A stretch of 64,000 bases of DNA, from positions 558,001 to 622,000 of the forward strand of contig CM023540.1 of the NCBI GenBank assembly GCA_013350335.1, given 5' to 3'. Positions within the stretch are counted from its first letter, which is position 1. The number at the start of each line of letters is the position of its first letter. Of this stretch, positions 46,397 through 58,800 are shown in pieces. The stretch comes from Chimonanthus salicifolius. Taxonomy: Eukaryota > Streptophyta > Magnoliopsida > Laurales > Calycanthaceae. The notes under the pieces are model-generated. The model saw nothing but the letters and a program-made list of their open reading frames with translations, had not been told where the DNA came from and searched no databases. The position numbers were made by a program, and so were the translations under genes.

Positions 46397-47474
46397 TTCA
46401 TCATGAAATCACCATGTCTTTCCATGTTCCAAAATTTAAGAACATAACCCCAATGAAATAAATCCAATCTCTCCATGGTTTTCAATCTTAAAACCCAAGA
46501 ATTAAATCAAATCTTTGCATGGGGTTCGGCCATGCACTATGGCCGAACCCTATGATTCTTTCTCTCCATTTAAACCATTAAATCATCTCCAATTTTCCTC
46601 CATGGGGTTCGGCCATAGTGCATGGCCAAACCCTATGGTTTTTTTTGTTTCAAAGCATAAAATTATTAATCAAGATACTAACCTTTTCCCCTTTGGTTTC
46701 TTGCTCTTCCAATTTTCTTTTCCTTTCCCTTTGCTTTTCTCCAAACAAAAACTCCTTCTTGTTGCTGCCCTTTTCCTTGTGTATTGCCGTGTATGAACCT
46801 TGACAGATTGAGAGAGAGATGGGGTTGTAAAAACCGTGCACCCCCTTGGGTCTCTCCTTTTATTAAGCTCTCCTTAGTCCATACTTAGATGGTGTTTAAG
46901 ATAGGCAACCTCCTCCTTTAGCCGTGTACCCCCTTGCCATAGATGGAATGCCGACCTCCCTTGCTTTACTTAGCCATGGCCCTTCTTAATTTAAAACCTT
47001 CCCTTTATTCCAATTAGCAAGTACTATGCGTATAACCTTATTCATAATCTAAGTAATGTTTTAATTTGATTTAAGACAATGTACATTCCCTTTTAAAATA
47101 TCCCATGCGCATAATATGAATATCATTATCTAAAATTCGGCCAAGTATAATCTCTATTTGATTTTTTTGAACATTTTCTTAAGATATGCAAATCCAATTT
47201 AATTAAGAAAGTCCCTCTTCAAATATTCTAGTATATCATTTGTGGATTAAATTCCACATATCTCTCATGCGCATAATCTTATAGATTTCATATAAAAAAT
47301 TCGGCTATGCACTATCCTATTTAATTTTCAATAAAACTTATGTCACAATTTAATTGGGTCTTAATTGGGTCATGGCCCAATTCCTTATCCATATAAGGTC
47401 CAATTCTAAAATCCACCACCTAAAAGAGTAAGTGTTATATAAAATAATAATCTGAAAATCCGAGGTGTTATACA
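46397..47474 (-). repeat. Antisense LTR fragment, right part (contains the LTR 5' end)
   Basis: On the minus strand the fragment starts TGTATAACACC at 47474, similar to the TGTAACACCC start of the other LTRs. It then contains AT-rich sequence, a CT/GA-rich stretch near 46805, a possible 5' untranslated region and two palindromes (46519-46552 and 46602-46634). With 33179-33702 it makes about 1.6 kb of an LTR that lacks its 3' end. A 93-codon frame at 46515 crosses the palindromes and is not supported as a gene. I see no host gene in this stretch. Confidence 0.7.
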
Positions 47475-48100
47475 AAAAACCTACAACCCTAGTGAGAGTG
47501 ATTTTCTCCAATGAGTCATAAGAATGGTTAGCATTCAAAAGCTAGAAGAAACCCCTGTCAAAAAATTTGAAATTGATAAACCATATCTTAGAGAAAATTT
47601 GAAAAATCATCCTTTAAAAGATTGGTTCTTTAAAAGATTTAACACAGAAGAAAAAGATAAAATGAGAGAATTATGGTATTTCCAAATGGAGGAAGAATAA
47701 AGAAATATACATTTCTTTGACTGGTTCATGGAATATTTTAGAAAAGGGAAAATCAAAAAAGAAGAAATTCAAAACCCAAAACAAATAAGAGTTATAGGAA
47801 AAACAACAAGAACCTGGAAAGACACTGATGGAAAATAAGTTCATAAATCTCACTTACCTTGGAAGAAACTTGATATTTCTGTTCCTAATACAGAAACCAA
47901 GAATTATGCCATGCCTGTAAAAAATGCATCTATTTATGAATCAAAACCAGACCCAAATGCTAGAGACACAGGTATAGGTATTGGAGATATAATTGAACAA
48001 AACAATTACACCAATCTATGTCTATTAACCATTGGAGAACAAACAGATCGGATAGAAAGAACAATCAAATCAAAACCTTAATTCAATAAAGATAAAGAAG
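47475..48100 (+). pseudogene. Coat protein N-terminal region, segment F
   Basis: The sequence repeats the KTYNPSESDFLQ to FFDWFMEYF region of segment E and continues into the block before the capsid core. Stops occur near 47514, 47698 and 48079 (the last a GAA-to-TAA type change). Confidence 0.75.
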
Positions 48101-49080
48101 AAAAATTAGAAGAAAGCTCTGCCAATGCAGTATATGTTCCCAGACAATTACCTAAAGGGATTATTTTACAAGAAGGACCATTCACAATGATAGACGAAAT
48201 GCAAAAAGAATTATCCAATAGGATGAAAAGCCTCAATATGGGAGGAAAAGGATTCAGCATACTAAGAGTCTCTGCTTCAGAGAATTTATTAACAAATCAT
48301 CTAAATAAATGGAATCCTCAGGTAAAATTGCTAGAGACAAAGAATTATTATCCTAGACCAACCCCTGTTGATCTACAACTCGAAGAGGCTCCATACACTT
48401 ACACCTCAGAATTAACCTATTCAGGAAATTCTTTATATAAGTGGAACCCAAATGGATTAACAGAATATCAACTTGTCCAAATGGTTCACAGTATGTTAAT
48501 ATATTGTAATGCCAGTGAAGTCAGAGGAAATACTCCAAGAAATATCTTTCTCATGATAACCACCTCTTTCAATGGAATATTAAGAGGATGGTGGAATTAT
48601 GGATTAACTGGAGCCCAAAGACTTGAAATAGAAAATGCTGTCAAAATGGATGAATTTGGAAGAATCCTTTATAGAGACAAAACCACAGCAAACTTAGTAG
48701 ACCCCAATGTTAAGTTTGAAGCATGTACTAGTCAAATCCCTGATAACTGGGAAAGTCAATCTGATTGTGTTAGTGTCTTGCTTCTATGCATCCTCAATGA
48801 ATTTATTGGAGGAATTGCTCTCATTAAAGGGAAAAATTGACAGCAATTACACCAGCTTGAGATGTAGAAATTTAGGAGAATTTCGTTGGTACAGAGATGT
48901 ATTCTTATCAAAAGTCTACCAACTAAATGATTGTAATTCTGATATTTGGAAAGAAAGATTTATTTCAGGATTACCACCCTTATTTGCTGAAAAGGTGCGT
49001 AATTCCTTGAGAGAAGAAATGCATGGTACTATTAATTACAGTTTGCTGACGTTCGGAGGAATTATATAAAGAATTAATAA
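48101..49080 (+). pseudogene. Coat protein core, segment F
   Basis: The frame around 48187-48840 gives MQKELSNRMKSLNMGGKGF, the DLQLEEAPYTYTSEL stretch and GILRGWWNYGLTGAQR, ending at a TGA. The reading then continues in another frame, open at 48707-49069 (CRNLGEFRWYRDVFLSK, HGTINYSLLTFGGII), to a TAA where segment B has a Gln-type codon. The region matches segment B without the solo LTR, and defines that element's empty site. Confidence 0.82.
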
Positions 49081-50080
49081 AGTTGGCATGACTCTTTGTA
49101 CTGATTTAAAAATCAGTAAACAAGCTGAAAAAATGAGAAAATATTATGGAGATAAAGAATTAGGAGACTTTTGTTTCCAATTTGGTTTAGATCAAACACC
49201 TGAATCAAAGAGAAAACCCTCGCGTTCTAGATTTACTCCGGATAGAAGAAACAAAATGGTAAGAAAGTATAAACCCAGAAGATATAAAAAACAGAGAAAA
49301 TCCGATGAACTCATCCCATTCAAAAGAAAATCTAGGAAATATTTCAAAAAGAAATACATAAAAGAAAATGTTCCGATTTGTTATACTTGCGGGAAAAAGG
49401 GTCATTATTCAAATAAATGCTTTAAAAAAGAAAATTCCTCTAAAAAGAAACTTAGAAAAATCAATACCAAAAATGAAAAGGAAAATACTGAAAAAGAACA
49501 ATCTGATTTAAGTTCCTCAGAAGAAGAAGAAGAATATGAATCTGATTCATCAACTGACATTGAAGAAAATTGTCCTCAGGTTCAGCTTATCAAACAATTC
49601 CAATCATGTACATGCCATTCAGATGATGAAGAATCTGATGGAGAATGGTCGATACCATCTGATGAAGATCTTGGTATTCATATTCGTGTCCTCACAGCCC
49701 CTCAAAAATTATTTCTAGAAATGGTGGATAATATACCTGATCCTGAGAAAACAGTTCAATTTTTAAATCAAATTTCAAAATTGGGAGGGGAAGAAGAAGG
49801 AGAAAGTTCACAACCAAAAATTTCCTTTGAAGAAGAAGAAAATAGTGATAAAACACCATATTATCCAAAAAGGACAAAAGAGAAAGAAACATTTCACACA
49901 CCAACCTATTCCATGATTGACCTTATGAATAAAGCAGAAAAAATTCATACTATAAATAAACCCTTAACTCTCTCAGATTTACAAAGAGAATTAAATGATC
50001 AGAAGAGAGAACTCCGTGGATTAAGAATAGAGTTAACCAAAAAATAAAATGAGCTTGATGAAAGGTTAACTTGGTTAGAA
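49081..50080 (+). pseudogene. Coat protein C-terminus, zinc knuckle and linker, segment F
   Basis: The frame 49088-50047 (319 residues) is the longest intact version of this region. It has a basic tract (RRYKKQRKSDELIPFKRK), the knuckle CYTCGKKGHYSNKC, the Ser/Glu acidic tract, the CHSDDEESDGEW block and a coiled-coil-like tail. It ends at a TAA (50045-50047) that replaces a Gln codon, after which the same frame continues. Confidence 0.85.
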
Positions 50081-50836
50081 AATGATGGTGCTATTAAAAA
50101 ATATGATGAAGAAAAATTTGTCCAAAGAATTAAAGGAGAAATTAGCAAAATCTCTACTGGTGTAATTCCTACAAAATGTATTTACCAACAGTGGAGAGTT
50201 CAGGTAAAAATAAAAATAAAAAACTTTGAGAAGATTGTCAATGCCATAATTGACACTGGTGCAGACTTAAATGTTATTAGAATTTGAATCGTTCCTATTG
50301 AATTTACGAGTGAGTCAAAACAATTTGTTTCTGTTGCTAATGGAACGACTATTTCCATAGAAAGAATGATCCCAAATGTTCATGTTTGCATGAAAGGAGT
50401 CTGTGTTACTTCACCCTTTATTATTTCAAAAGATATTGTTAATGATGTACTCCTTGGATCCCCATTTATTTTTCAATTCCAGCCCTTTTCTGTAACAACA
50501 AAAGGAATTTCTACAAATATCAAAGGAATTGAAGTAAATCTTGATTTTATAGATGATCCTTGCGAAACGAAAATCCAAAGGATAAATCAAGTTATCGCCA
50601 CTAGAGAAAATTACATAAATGGACTAAAAAATGAAATCAAAATTGCCCAAATAACAAAAGAATTAGAGAAAAGAGAATTTAAAACAAAATTAGAAGAATT
50701 CACCAAACAGATTGAAGAAGAATGCTGTTCTGAATTACCATCAGCCTTTTGGAATAGAAAAAGACATATAGTAGGATTACCATATGTAAAAGATTTTAAT
50801 GAAAAAGATATTCCTACTAAAGCTCGTCCATTCTAA
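50081..50836 (+). pseudogene. Aspartic protease domain, segment F
   Basis: The catalytic motif is intact (IIDTGADLNVI near 50250), but a TGA follows shortly after (near 50286), where other copies have a sense codon in LGIVPIEF. The rest is open from 50366 to 50836: VHVCMKGVCVTSPFI, LLGSPFI and a conserved SAFWNRKRHIVGLPY linker before RT. Confidence 0.8.
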
Positions 50837-51450
50837 ATGGATGCTGCTCATTTAAAACTTTGCCAAGAAGAAATCAATGATCTTCTTAAGAAATGATTAA
50901 TTAGAAAAAACAAACCCCCTTAGAGCTGTACGGCATTTTATGTTGACAAAGCCGCTAAAATCGAAAGAGGAGTTCCAAGATTGGTAATCAATTATAAACC
51001 ATTAAACAAAGTTCTTCAATCTATTAGGTATCCTTTGCCTAATACTCAGGATTTGTTAAACAGATTAAACGATGCCAAAATATTCTCAAAATTTGATTTA
51101 AAATCTAGATTTTGGCAGATCCAGATAAAAGAAGAAAATAGATATAAAACTGCATTCACTGTTCCAATGGGGCATTTGAATGGAATGTTATGCCTTTCGG
51201 ATTGAAAAATGCTCCGTGTGAATTTCAGAATATTATGAATAATATTTTCTCGTCTTTCAGCAAAAAATCAGGTTCTTAGGATTTGAGATGCAAGACAGAA
51301 AAATAACTCCAACTAATAGAGTTATTCAATTTGCTGATAAATTTCCAGATGAAATTAAGGATAGAAATATGCTACAAAGATTTCTTGGATGTCTAAATTA
51401 TGTTGGATTTTCCTATCAAGATTTGGCAAAAGATAGAAAACTTCTCTAGG
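50837..51450 (+). pseudogene. Reverse transcriptase domain with internal deletion, segment F
   Basis: The N-terminal fingers and palm are recognisable (NYKPLNKVLQSI, SKFDLKSRFWQI with Gly changed to Arg). Near 51255 the sequence jumps from the NNIFSS block to QQKIRFLGFE, deleting about 270 bases that include the catalytic YIDD. The join has short shared bases. A frameshift near 51173 and a stop near 50897 also break the frame. This copy cannot make RT. Confidence 0.85.
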
Positions 51451-51944
51451 AAGGTTAAAGAAAAATCCTAAGGAGTGGACTATCCATCACACTAATGTAG
51501 TAAAAAAGATTAAAGAAAGAGTTAAAAATCTTCCTTGTAGATGTTTATCTGACCTAGAAGCTTTTAAAATAGTTCAAACTGATGCCTCTGATGTCGGATA
51601 TGGTGGAATCCTCTTACACCATAAGATTTAATTTTGGATTATGGAATGAAGCACAAAAAAAATATTTAACCATCAAAAAGGAAGTTCTTGCCATAGTTAC
51701 TTGTGTGACGAAATTCCAACATGATTTATTAAACAAAGAATTTCTGATCAGAGTTGATGCTAAAGCAGCAAAAGAAATTCTGGAAAAAGATGTCAAAAAT
51801 CTTGTCTCTAAGCAAATATTTGCTAGATGGCAAGCCATTTTATCAGTGTTTGAATTTAAAATTGAATTTATTAATGGAAATTCTAACTCTCTCCCTGACT
51901 TTCTTACTAGAGAATTTCTTCAGGGACGACAAAATGGCAAGTAG
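51451..51944 (+). pseudogene. RNase H domain, segment F
   Basis: QTDASDVGYGG is present near 51580, but a short deletion just after it removes the LLQQKDSKEEL stretch. The frame 51582-51944 then holds KKEVLAIVTCV, IRVDAKAAKEIL and LPDFLTRE, ending TAG at 51942-51944, 11 bases into ORF-C. Confidence 0.8.
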
Positions 51945-53246
51945 CTCTTCCCCGTTCATGCAGAAAAAAGGGCAAGAGAATTTGGCAGATCAAGAAGAAA
52001 GCCAAAAGGGTTTTACTCCAACAAAAGACCCAAGTCAACCAGAATTATATCTTTACACCGGTAACAGAATTCTTGTTACTTCAGATTGTTGTATGGAAGA
52101 AAGATCTGTAGAAGATAATGTTTATTTTCTCTTTGGTAGGAGGCTTCATTATTATTCCCCTGATAAAAGGAAAAGCAGAGATTGGTATCTCAATATTTTA
52201 CATCAGACGAAAAGTGTCCTCATCTTCCACAATAAGATTGCAAATGGTATCATCACTTATTCAAAGTTCACTATTCTCAAAATCCTTAGTAAGGAAGATT
52301 GGGATGGTCCCTTGTACATGACAAAATCAGTCAAAATATACAATTCGACTGAGTTCTTTAATTATTGGGATTATATTGATGCCTGGAAATTTGCTTTGAT
52401 GTGGCAAAATCGCCAGTATAATCATTCCTAGTTCATCAATTCAAAGAAGAAAGCCTGATGTCACTCCTATTCATCGTAATTTCCCATCCTGGTTTCTCTT
52501 CACTTGGTGGTCATATTTTGGTGCTTCTCAGAAAATCTTTCCTGATAATTTTCCTTTTTTGTTTATTAAGTTCTCTTAAGTTGAAGAAAAGGTGCCATGT
52601 GAAGCCATCAATATGCTTCGCTTCTTTGCTAAATTTCATATCCCTTATATTTTCCAATGGAAGTTTGAAGTAAAAAAAGGACTTATATGGTTTACCATCT
52701 CTTTATCAAACTTTTTACCAAAAATGGTCATCAAAAATTGAAAATGATACTTATGAGAGAATTCTGAATCTAATCTTTCCTCCTGTTAAAGAAGAAATTC
52801 CTCTTCCTGAAGAAAAGCCTTTTGAGAATGAAATGGTCGTGGCTGATCTCTTAGCGAAAAAGATTGCCAAAGAAATTGCTCGAGAAAAATCTCCTGAGCC
52901 AATGGACATGTCTATTGACTCTGTCAATTTTGAAGAGAAGATTAAACAAATTTTAGAAGAGTATCTCCCAAAGGTTGGTGATCATGATTGGGATAGTAAT
53001 CATGATCCAGAAGAAAATCTTGATGATGAAGTTGTGCCCCTTGAAGATCTCCGTCCTCGGTGGGATCCTGACTCTCATATTGATCCTGACGGATCAGTTT
53101 CTGAATACCTTCGTGGGGGAAAGTTTTGGTATTCTTCAACAAAAGACAAAGGAAAAGAAAAAGAAGTTGAAAAGGAATCTCGGTTAGTTGAATTATTTCG
53201 TAAAAATTCTGTTAAAGCAAACGAATTAATGAAAAAGAAGCTTTGA
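51934..53246 (+). pseudogene. ORF-C, nearly full length, segment F
   Basis: The start at 51934 (MASSSSPFMQKKGQE) overlaps RNase H by 11 bases. The frame is open to 52431, where a Trp codon in the HSWFI block has become TAG. It continues in pieces: a frameshift near 52440, a TAA near 52577, and the C-terminal part 52833-53246, with 6 bases missing before VGDHDWD. It ends KKKL. The full gene would be about 440 codons. Confidence 0.8.
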
Positions 53247-53264
53247 AATTTGAGATGATTCCTG

Positions 53265-56200
53265 CGAACTGGACGAACTGAAATACTGGACGAATTGGAC
53301 CAACTAGATGAATTGGACGTGTTGGACATAATGGACGAACAGGAAGAACTGGACGAAATGGACTTACTGGACCAATTGGAGAAACTAGACGAACTGGACA
53401 AATTGGAAATACTGGACAAACTGGACGAACTTGACAAACTTAACAAATTGGACAAACCGGATGAATTGGACCTACAAGAGGAATTGGAAGAATTGGACAT
53501 AATGGACGAACTGGACCAACTTGACTAACGAAACATACTAGGCGAAATCGAAAAACTGGACAAACATGACAAATTGGATGAGCTGGACAAACTTCACGAA
53601 CTTGACCAATAGGACTAGAGGAATTGGACGAACTGGACATAATGGACGAACGAGAAGAACTGAAGGAACTGGAGCAATGAGACATACTGGACAAGCTGGA
53701 CAAACTGGGCAAATAGGACAAACTGAACAAATTCGAAAAACTCGACGAACTGGACCAATTAGACAAATTGGACAAACTGAACGAATTGGAAAAAACTGGA
53801 TGAACTGGATGAACTGGAGGAACTTAACAAGCTAAATGGTCCAGTTTGTCGCGTGTGTCAAGTTTGTCTATATGGTTCAGTTTGTCCAGTTTGACCTGTT
53901 TATCTAATTTGTTCAATTCATCTAGTTTGTGCAGTTGGTAAGTTTGTCTACTTTGTCGAGTTGGTCCAATCGAGCCAATTTGTGCAGTTTACCCAGTTTG
54001 TCTTGTTTGTCCACTTCGTCTACTTTACCCAGTTTGTCCACTATGTGCAGTTTGTCCACTTTATGCGATTCGTACAGTTTGTCCACTTTGTATTGTTCAT
54101 TCAGTTTAACTAGTTTTTCCAGTTTCTCCACTTTGTCCAGTTGGTCCAGTTTGTCTTGCTCGTCCAATTTGAGTAGTTTTTCCAGTTTGTCCACTTTGTC
54201 CAATTTGACGAATTTGTCCACTTTTTCCAATTCGTTATGTTGTCCACTTTGTCCTGTTCCTCTTGTTTGTCCACTTTGTCCACATTCTAAAGTTTGTCAA
54301 GTTTGTCCTGTTTGTCCAATTTTTCAAATTTGTTCAGTTCGTACCTGTTTGTCCAATTCGTCCTATCCGTCTAGTTTGTCCAGTTATTCCACTTTTTCCA
54401 GTTTGCCCACTTTCATCCACTTTATCATGCTTGTCTACTTTTTCCAATTTGACCAGTTTGTCCACTTTGTCTACTTTGCTCACTTTGTCCAATTTGTCTA
54501 GTTTGACAAGTTTGTCTTGATGGTTCAGTTTGTCCAATTTGTCCAGTTTGACCAGTTGATCTAATTTATCCAATTCGTCTACTTTGTCCACTTGCTCCAA
54601 TTTGTCCAGTTGGTCCATTTTGTCCAAGTTCTCCATTTTGTCCATTTTGTCCAGTCCAGTTTGTGCACTTTGTTCAGTTGGTCATGTTCTTCCAATTTGA
54701 CTTGTTTTTCCAGTTTGTCCACTTAGTCCTGTTCGTCCAGTTTGTCCACTTTGTTCACTTTGTCCCGTTTGTCTAGTTTGTCCAGTTTGTCCAATTTGGC
54801 CGGTTTGTCCAGTTCATTTTATTTGTCCAGTTCGTCCTGTTCATCTAGTTTGTCCAATTCGTCCTGTTCGTCCAGTTAGTCCACTTTATCCAGTTTGCCC
54901 GCTTTGTACTGTTCGTCAACTTTGTCATGTTAGTCGTCCAATTTGCCCACTTTGTACAATTCGTCAACATTGTCATGTTTGTCCAATCTTTCCAATTTCT
55001 CCAATCTGTCCACTTTCTCCATTTCGTCCAGCTTACTCACTTTGCTCACTTTGTCCAGTTTGACCAGTTTATCTAATTTGTCCAAATCTTCCAGTTCGTC
55101 CAGATGGTCAAGTTTTTCCACTTTGTCGAGTTGGTCAAATTTAGCCAATTTGTGCAGTTTGTCCAGTGTGCACAAGACGTCCAGTTTTGTCCACTTTGTT
55201 CCATTTTAGCAATTTGACTTGTTTGTCCACTTCGTCTACTTTATCCTGTTTGTTCACTTTGTCCACTATGTCGAGTTTGTCCACTTTGTCCAATTCGTAC
55301 AGTTTGTTCACTTTGACATGTTCGTCCAGTTTGAGTAATTTTTGTACACTTTTTCCAATTGGTTCAGTTTGTCCACTTTGTCATGTTCATCCTGTTTGTC
55401 TAGTTTGTCAACTTTGTCCAGTTGGTCCAGTTTGACGAATTTGTCCTGTTTGTCTAGTTTATCTAATTTGTCCAGTTTGTCCTGTTTGTCCCACCTTGTC
55501 CAATTCGGCCAGTTTGTTAAGTTCTTCCACTTTTGCCAGTTCGCACACTTTCTACAGTTTGTCCACTTTGTCATGTTTGTCCAGTTCACCCGGTTTGTAC
55601 AGTTTGTCCACTTGGTCCAGTTTGTCGCGTTTGTCATGTTTGTCTATATGGTTCAGTTTGTCCAGTTTGACCTGTTTATCTAATTTGTCCAATTCATCTA
55701 GTTTGTACAGTTGGTAGTGTCGAGTTGGTCCAACCGAGCCAATTTGTACAGTTTACCCAGTTTGTCTTGTTTGTCCACATCGTCTACTTTACCCAGTTTG
55801 TCCACTATGTGCAGTTTGTCCACTTTGTACGATTCGTACAGTTTGTCCACTTTGTATTGTTCGTCCAGTTTAACTAGTTTTTCCAGTTTTTCCACTTTGT
55901 TCAGTTGGTCCGGTTTGTCTTGTTCATCCAATTTGAGTAGTTTTTCCAGTTTGTCCACTTTGTCCAATTTGACGAACTTGTCCATTTTTTCCAATTCGTT
56001 ATGTTGTCCACTTTGTCCTGTTCCTCTTGTTTGTCCCGTTTGTCCACTTTCTACAGTTTGTCAAGTTTGTCCTGTTTGTCCAATTTTTCAAATTTGTTCA
56101 ATTCGTCCTATTTGTCCAATTCGTCCTATTCATCTAGTTTGTCCAGTTATTCCACTTTTTCCAGTTTGCCCACTTTCATCCACTTTACCATGCTTGTCTA

Positions 56201-57888
56201 CTTTTTCCAATTTGACCAGTTTGTCCACTTTGTCCACTTTGCTCACTTTGTCCATTTTGTCTAGTTTGACAAGTTTGTCTTGATGGTTCAGTTTGTCCAA
56301 TTTGTCCAGTTTGACCAGTTGATCTAATTTATCCAATTCGTCTACTTTGTCCACTTGCTCCAATTTGTCTAGTTGGTCCATTTTGTCCAAGTTCTCCATT
56401 TTGTCCATTTTGTCCAATCCAGTTTGTGCACTTTGTTCAGTTGGTCATGTTCTTCCAATTTGACTTGTTTTTCCAGTTTGTCCACTTTGTCCTGTTCGTC
56501 CAGTTTGTCCACTTTGTTCACTTTGTCCCGTTTGTCTAGTTTGTCCAGTTTGTCCAATTTGGCCTGTTTGTCCAGTTTATTTTATTTGTCCAGTTCGTCC
56601 TGTTCATCTAGTTTGTCCAATTCGTCTTGTTCGTCCAGTTAGTCCACTTTATCCAGTTTGCTCGCTTTGTACTGTTCGTCAACTTTGTCATGTTAGTCGT
56701 CCAATTTGCCCACTTTGTACAATTCGTCAACATTGTCATGTTTGTCCAATCTTTCCAATTTGTCCAGTCTGTCCACTTTCTCCATTTCGTCCAGCTTACT
56801 CACTTTGCTCACTTTGTCCAGTTTGACCAGTTTATCTAACTTGTCCAAATCTTCCAGTTCGTCCAGATGGTCAAGTTTTTCCACTTTGTTGAGTTGGTCA
56901 AATTTAGCCAATTTGTGCAGTTTGTCCAGTGTGCACAAGACGTCCAGTTTTGTCCACTTTGTTCCATTTTAGCAATTTGACTTGTTTGTCCACTTCGTCT
57001 ACTTTATCCTGTTTGTTCACTTTGTCCACTATGTCGAGTTTGTCCACTTTGTCCAATTCGTACAGTTTGTTCACTTTGACATGTTCGTCCAGTTTGAGTA
57101 ATTTTTGTACACTTTTTCCAATTGGTTCAGTTTGTCCACTTTGTCATGTTCGTCCTGTTTCTCTAGTCAGTCAACTTTGTCCAGTTGGTCCAGCTTGACG
57201 AATTTGTCCTGTTTGTCTAGTTTATCTAATTTATCCAGTTCGTCCTGTTGTCCCACCATGTCCAATTCGGCCAGTTTGTTAAGTTCTTCCACTTTTGCCA
57301 GTTCGCACACTTTCTACAGTTTGCCCACTTTGTCATGTTTGTCCAGTTCACACGATTTGTACAGTTTGTCCACTTGGTCCAGTTTGTCGCGTTTGTCGCG
57401 TTTGTCTGTCTATATGGTTCAGTTTGTCCAGTTTGACCTGTTTATCTAATTTGTCCAATTCATCTAGTTTGTGCAGTTGGTAGTGTCGAGTTGGTCCAAC
57501 CGAGCCAATTTGTACAGTTTACCCAGTTTGTCTTGTTTGTCCACTTCGTCTACTTTACCCAGTTTGTCCACTACGTGCAGTTTGTCCACTTTGTGCGATT
57601 CGTACAGTTTGTCCACTTTGTATTGTTCGTCCAGTTTAACTAGTTTTTCCTGTTTTTCCACTTTGTTCAGTTGGTACCAGTTTGTCTTGTTCGTCCAATT
57701 TGAGTAGTTTTTCCAGTTTGTCCACTTTGTCCAATTTGACGAATTTGTCCATTTTTTCCAATTCGTTATGTTGTCCACTTTGTCCTGTTCCTCTTGTTTG
57801 TCCAGTTTATCCACTTTCTACAGTTTGTCCTGTTTGTCCAATTTTTCAAATTTGTTCAGTTATTCCTGTTTGTCCAATTCGTCCTATT
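53265..57888. repeat. Minisatellite array R3 (9-bp monomer, strand switch near 53838)
   Basis: The array begins 16 bases after the ORF-C stop of segment F. Bases 53265 to about 53837 are in GGACAAACT orientation; from about 53838 to 57888 they are in the opposite GTCCAGTTT/GTCCACTTT orientation. The long part is richer in TTTGTCCAC units than R1 and R2. It ends inside the movement protein of segment G. Many overlapping frames of 60-190 codons (Ser/Leu-rich, Phe/Val-rich or Leu-Asp-Lys) arise from the 9-bp period and are not called as genes. Confidence 0.9.
53867..57888. repeat. About 1.77-kb higher-order repeat inside R3 (two full copies and a partial)
   Basis: The rare anchor TCTATATGGTTCAG occurs at 53867, 55643 and 57409, giving periods of 1776 and 1766 bp. 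The sequence after each anchor matches over long distances, including unique words such as the CAGTGTGCACAAGACG stretch (near 55163 and 56926). Each copy holds nearly 200 monomers. Confidence 0.9.
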
Positions 57889-58541
57889 CAAAAGGTTTAC
57901 TTCTTGGACTCATTTTTATTCCTTTACTTTGAAATCCAATAGTTGCACAATCAAGAACATCATCATCATGAGCATCAATTGTGATATTGGGAAAGCAGTT
58001 AAAATAAACAGGTCCATGACAGAGACTTGATTCAATCATAGCATAAAGAGAATCATCAAATTCATCATGTCTCTGATCTCGCACATAAGCACAGGACTGC
58101 AACATTTAATCCTAATCGAAACAATGGTTTGATTCCTACCTGAATTAATCTTATGTGCAGGTAGTTGTATTTGGTTCTGATTTGTTCAATAATTCTTCTA
58201 TCAAGAACTTTAATTGTCTGTTTTCCTCTAGAGAGAGAAACAGTTTTTTCAACAGTTTTTATATGATAATCATTTTGTTCTTCAAACGTGTCATTGCTAT
58301 ATATTTCTGTTACAGGCAAGGCTGGCAACTTCCAGTTGGATATTGCTTGGTCAAAATTTACATATATCATTTCTTCTGAATTTTTTATTTTTTCTGAATT
58401 TTCTTTTTCTAAGCTATTACGGGTAAAACTGGTTAAAACAGACTGGTAGGATGAAGAAGACGAATTAGATCTATTAGAAAGATACTGAAATGATTTAAAC
58501 CAATTCTTAAAAAGCTTTGTTTTTCCCTTAGAATTTTCCAT
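57889..58541 (-). pseudogene. Movement protein domain, segment G, truncated by R3
   Basis: It starts MENSKGKTKLFKNW at 58541 and is open to 58065. A frameshift after FRLGLNV (near 58105) moves the rest (AYVRDQRHDEFDDSL, CFPNITIDAHD, SKGIKMSPRSKPF) to another frame. The array begins directly after the SKPF codons, so the C-terminal part of the domain is missing. Confidence 0.8.
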
Positions 58542-58800
58542 TTTTGTAGCTCATTAGAAACAAGAAGAGTTCTGTCAATGATTTACTGCCCTTGACGCCT
58601 GATCACGGCCTGAAGCGGGACTTACAACGCGACCGCACTCTTAAGAAAATGAATGAGGCACAGAAGTGGAGAATAAGAAGGAAAATAAAAACTCTAAAGA
58701 GAATTGGATAGATCAACTTTGGCTAAATAGCTTCAGATCCTGGATAATATATTTTAATTCATCTAAATCCCGTTTTTTTCTTTTTTTTTTTGACACAAAT

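Larger units (their letters stand above)
47475..53264 (+). mobile_element. Endogenous pararetrovirus segment F
   Basis: The plus-strand copy runs from the N-terminal coat-protein region to the end of ORF-C and 16 bases of 3' tail, where array R3 starts. With segment E it would make a nearly complete genome, but its first 495 bases repeat the end of E. RT has an internal deletion. Confidence 0.88.

Noticed and set aside
46515..46841. Host gene between the Tekay-like element and segment F
   Set aside because: The small frames here cross LTR-type palindromes, and the stretch looks like the 5' part of an antisense LTR.
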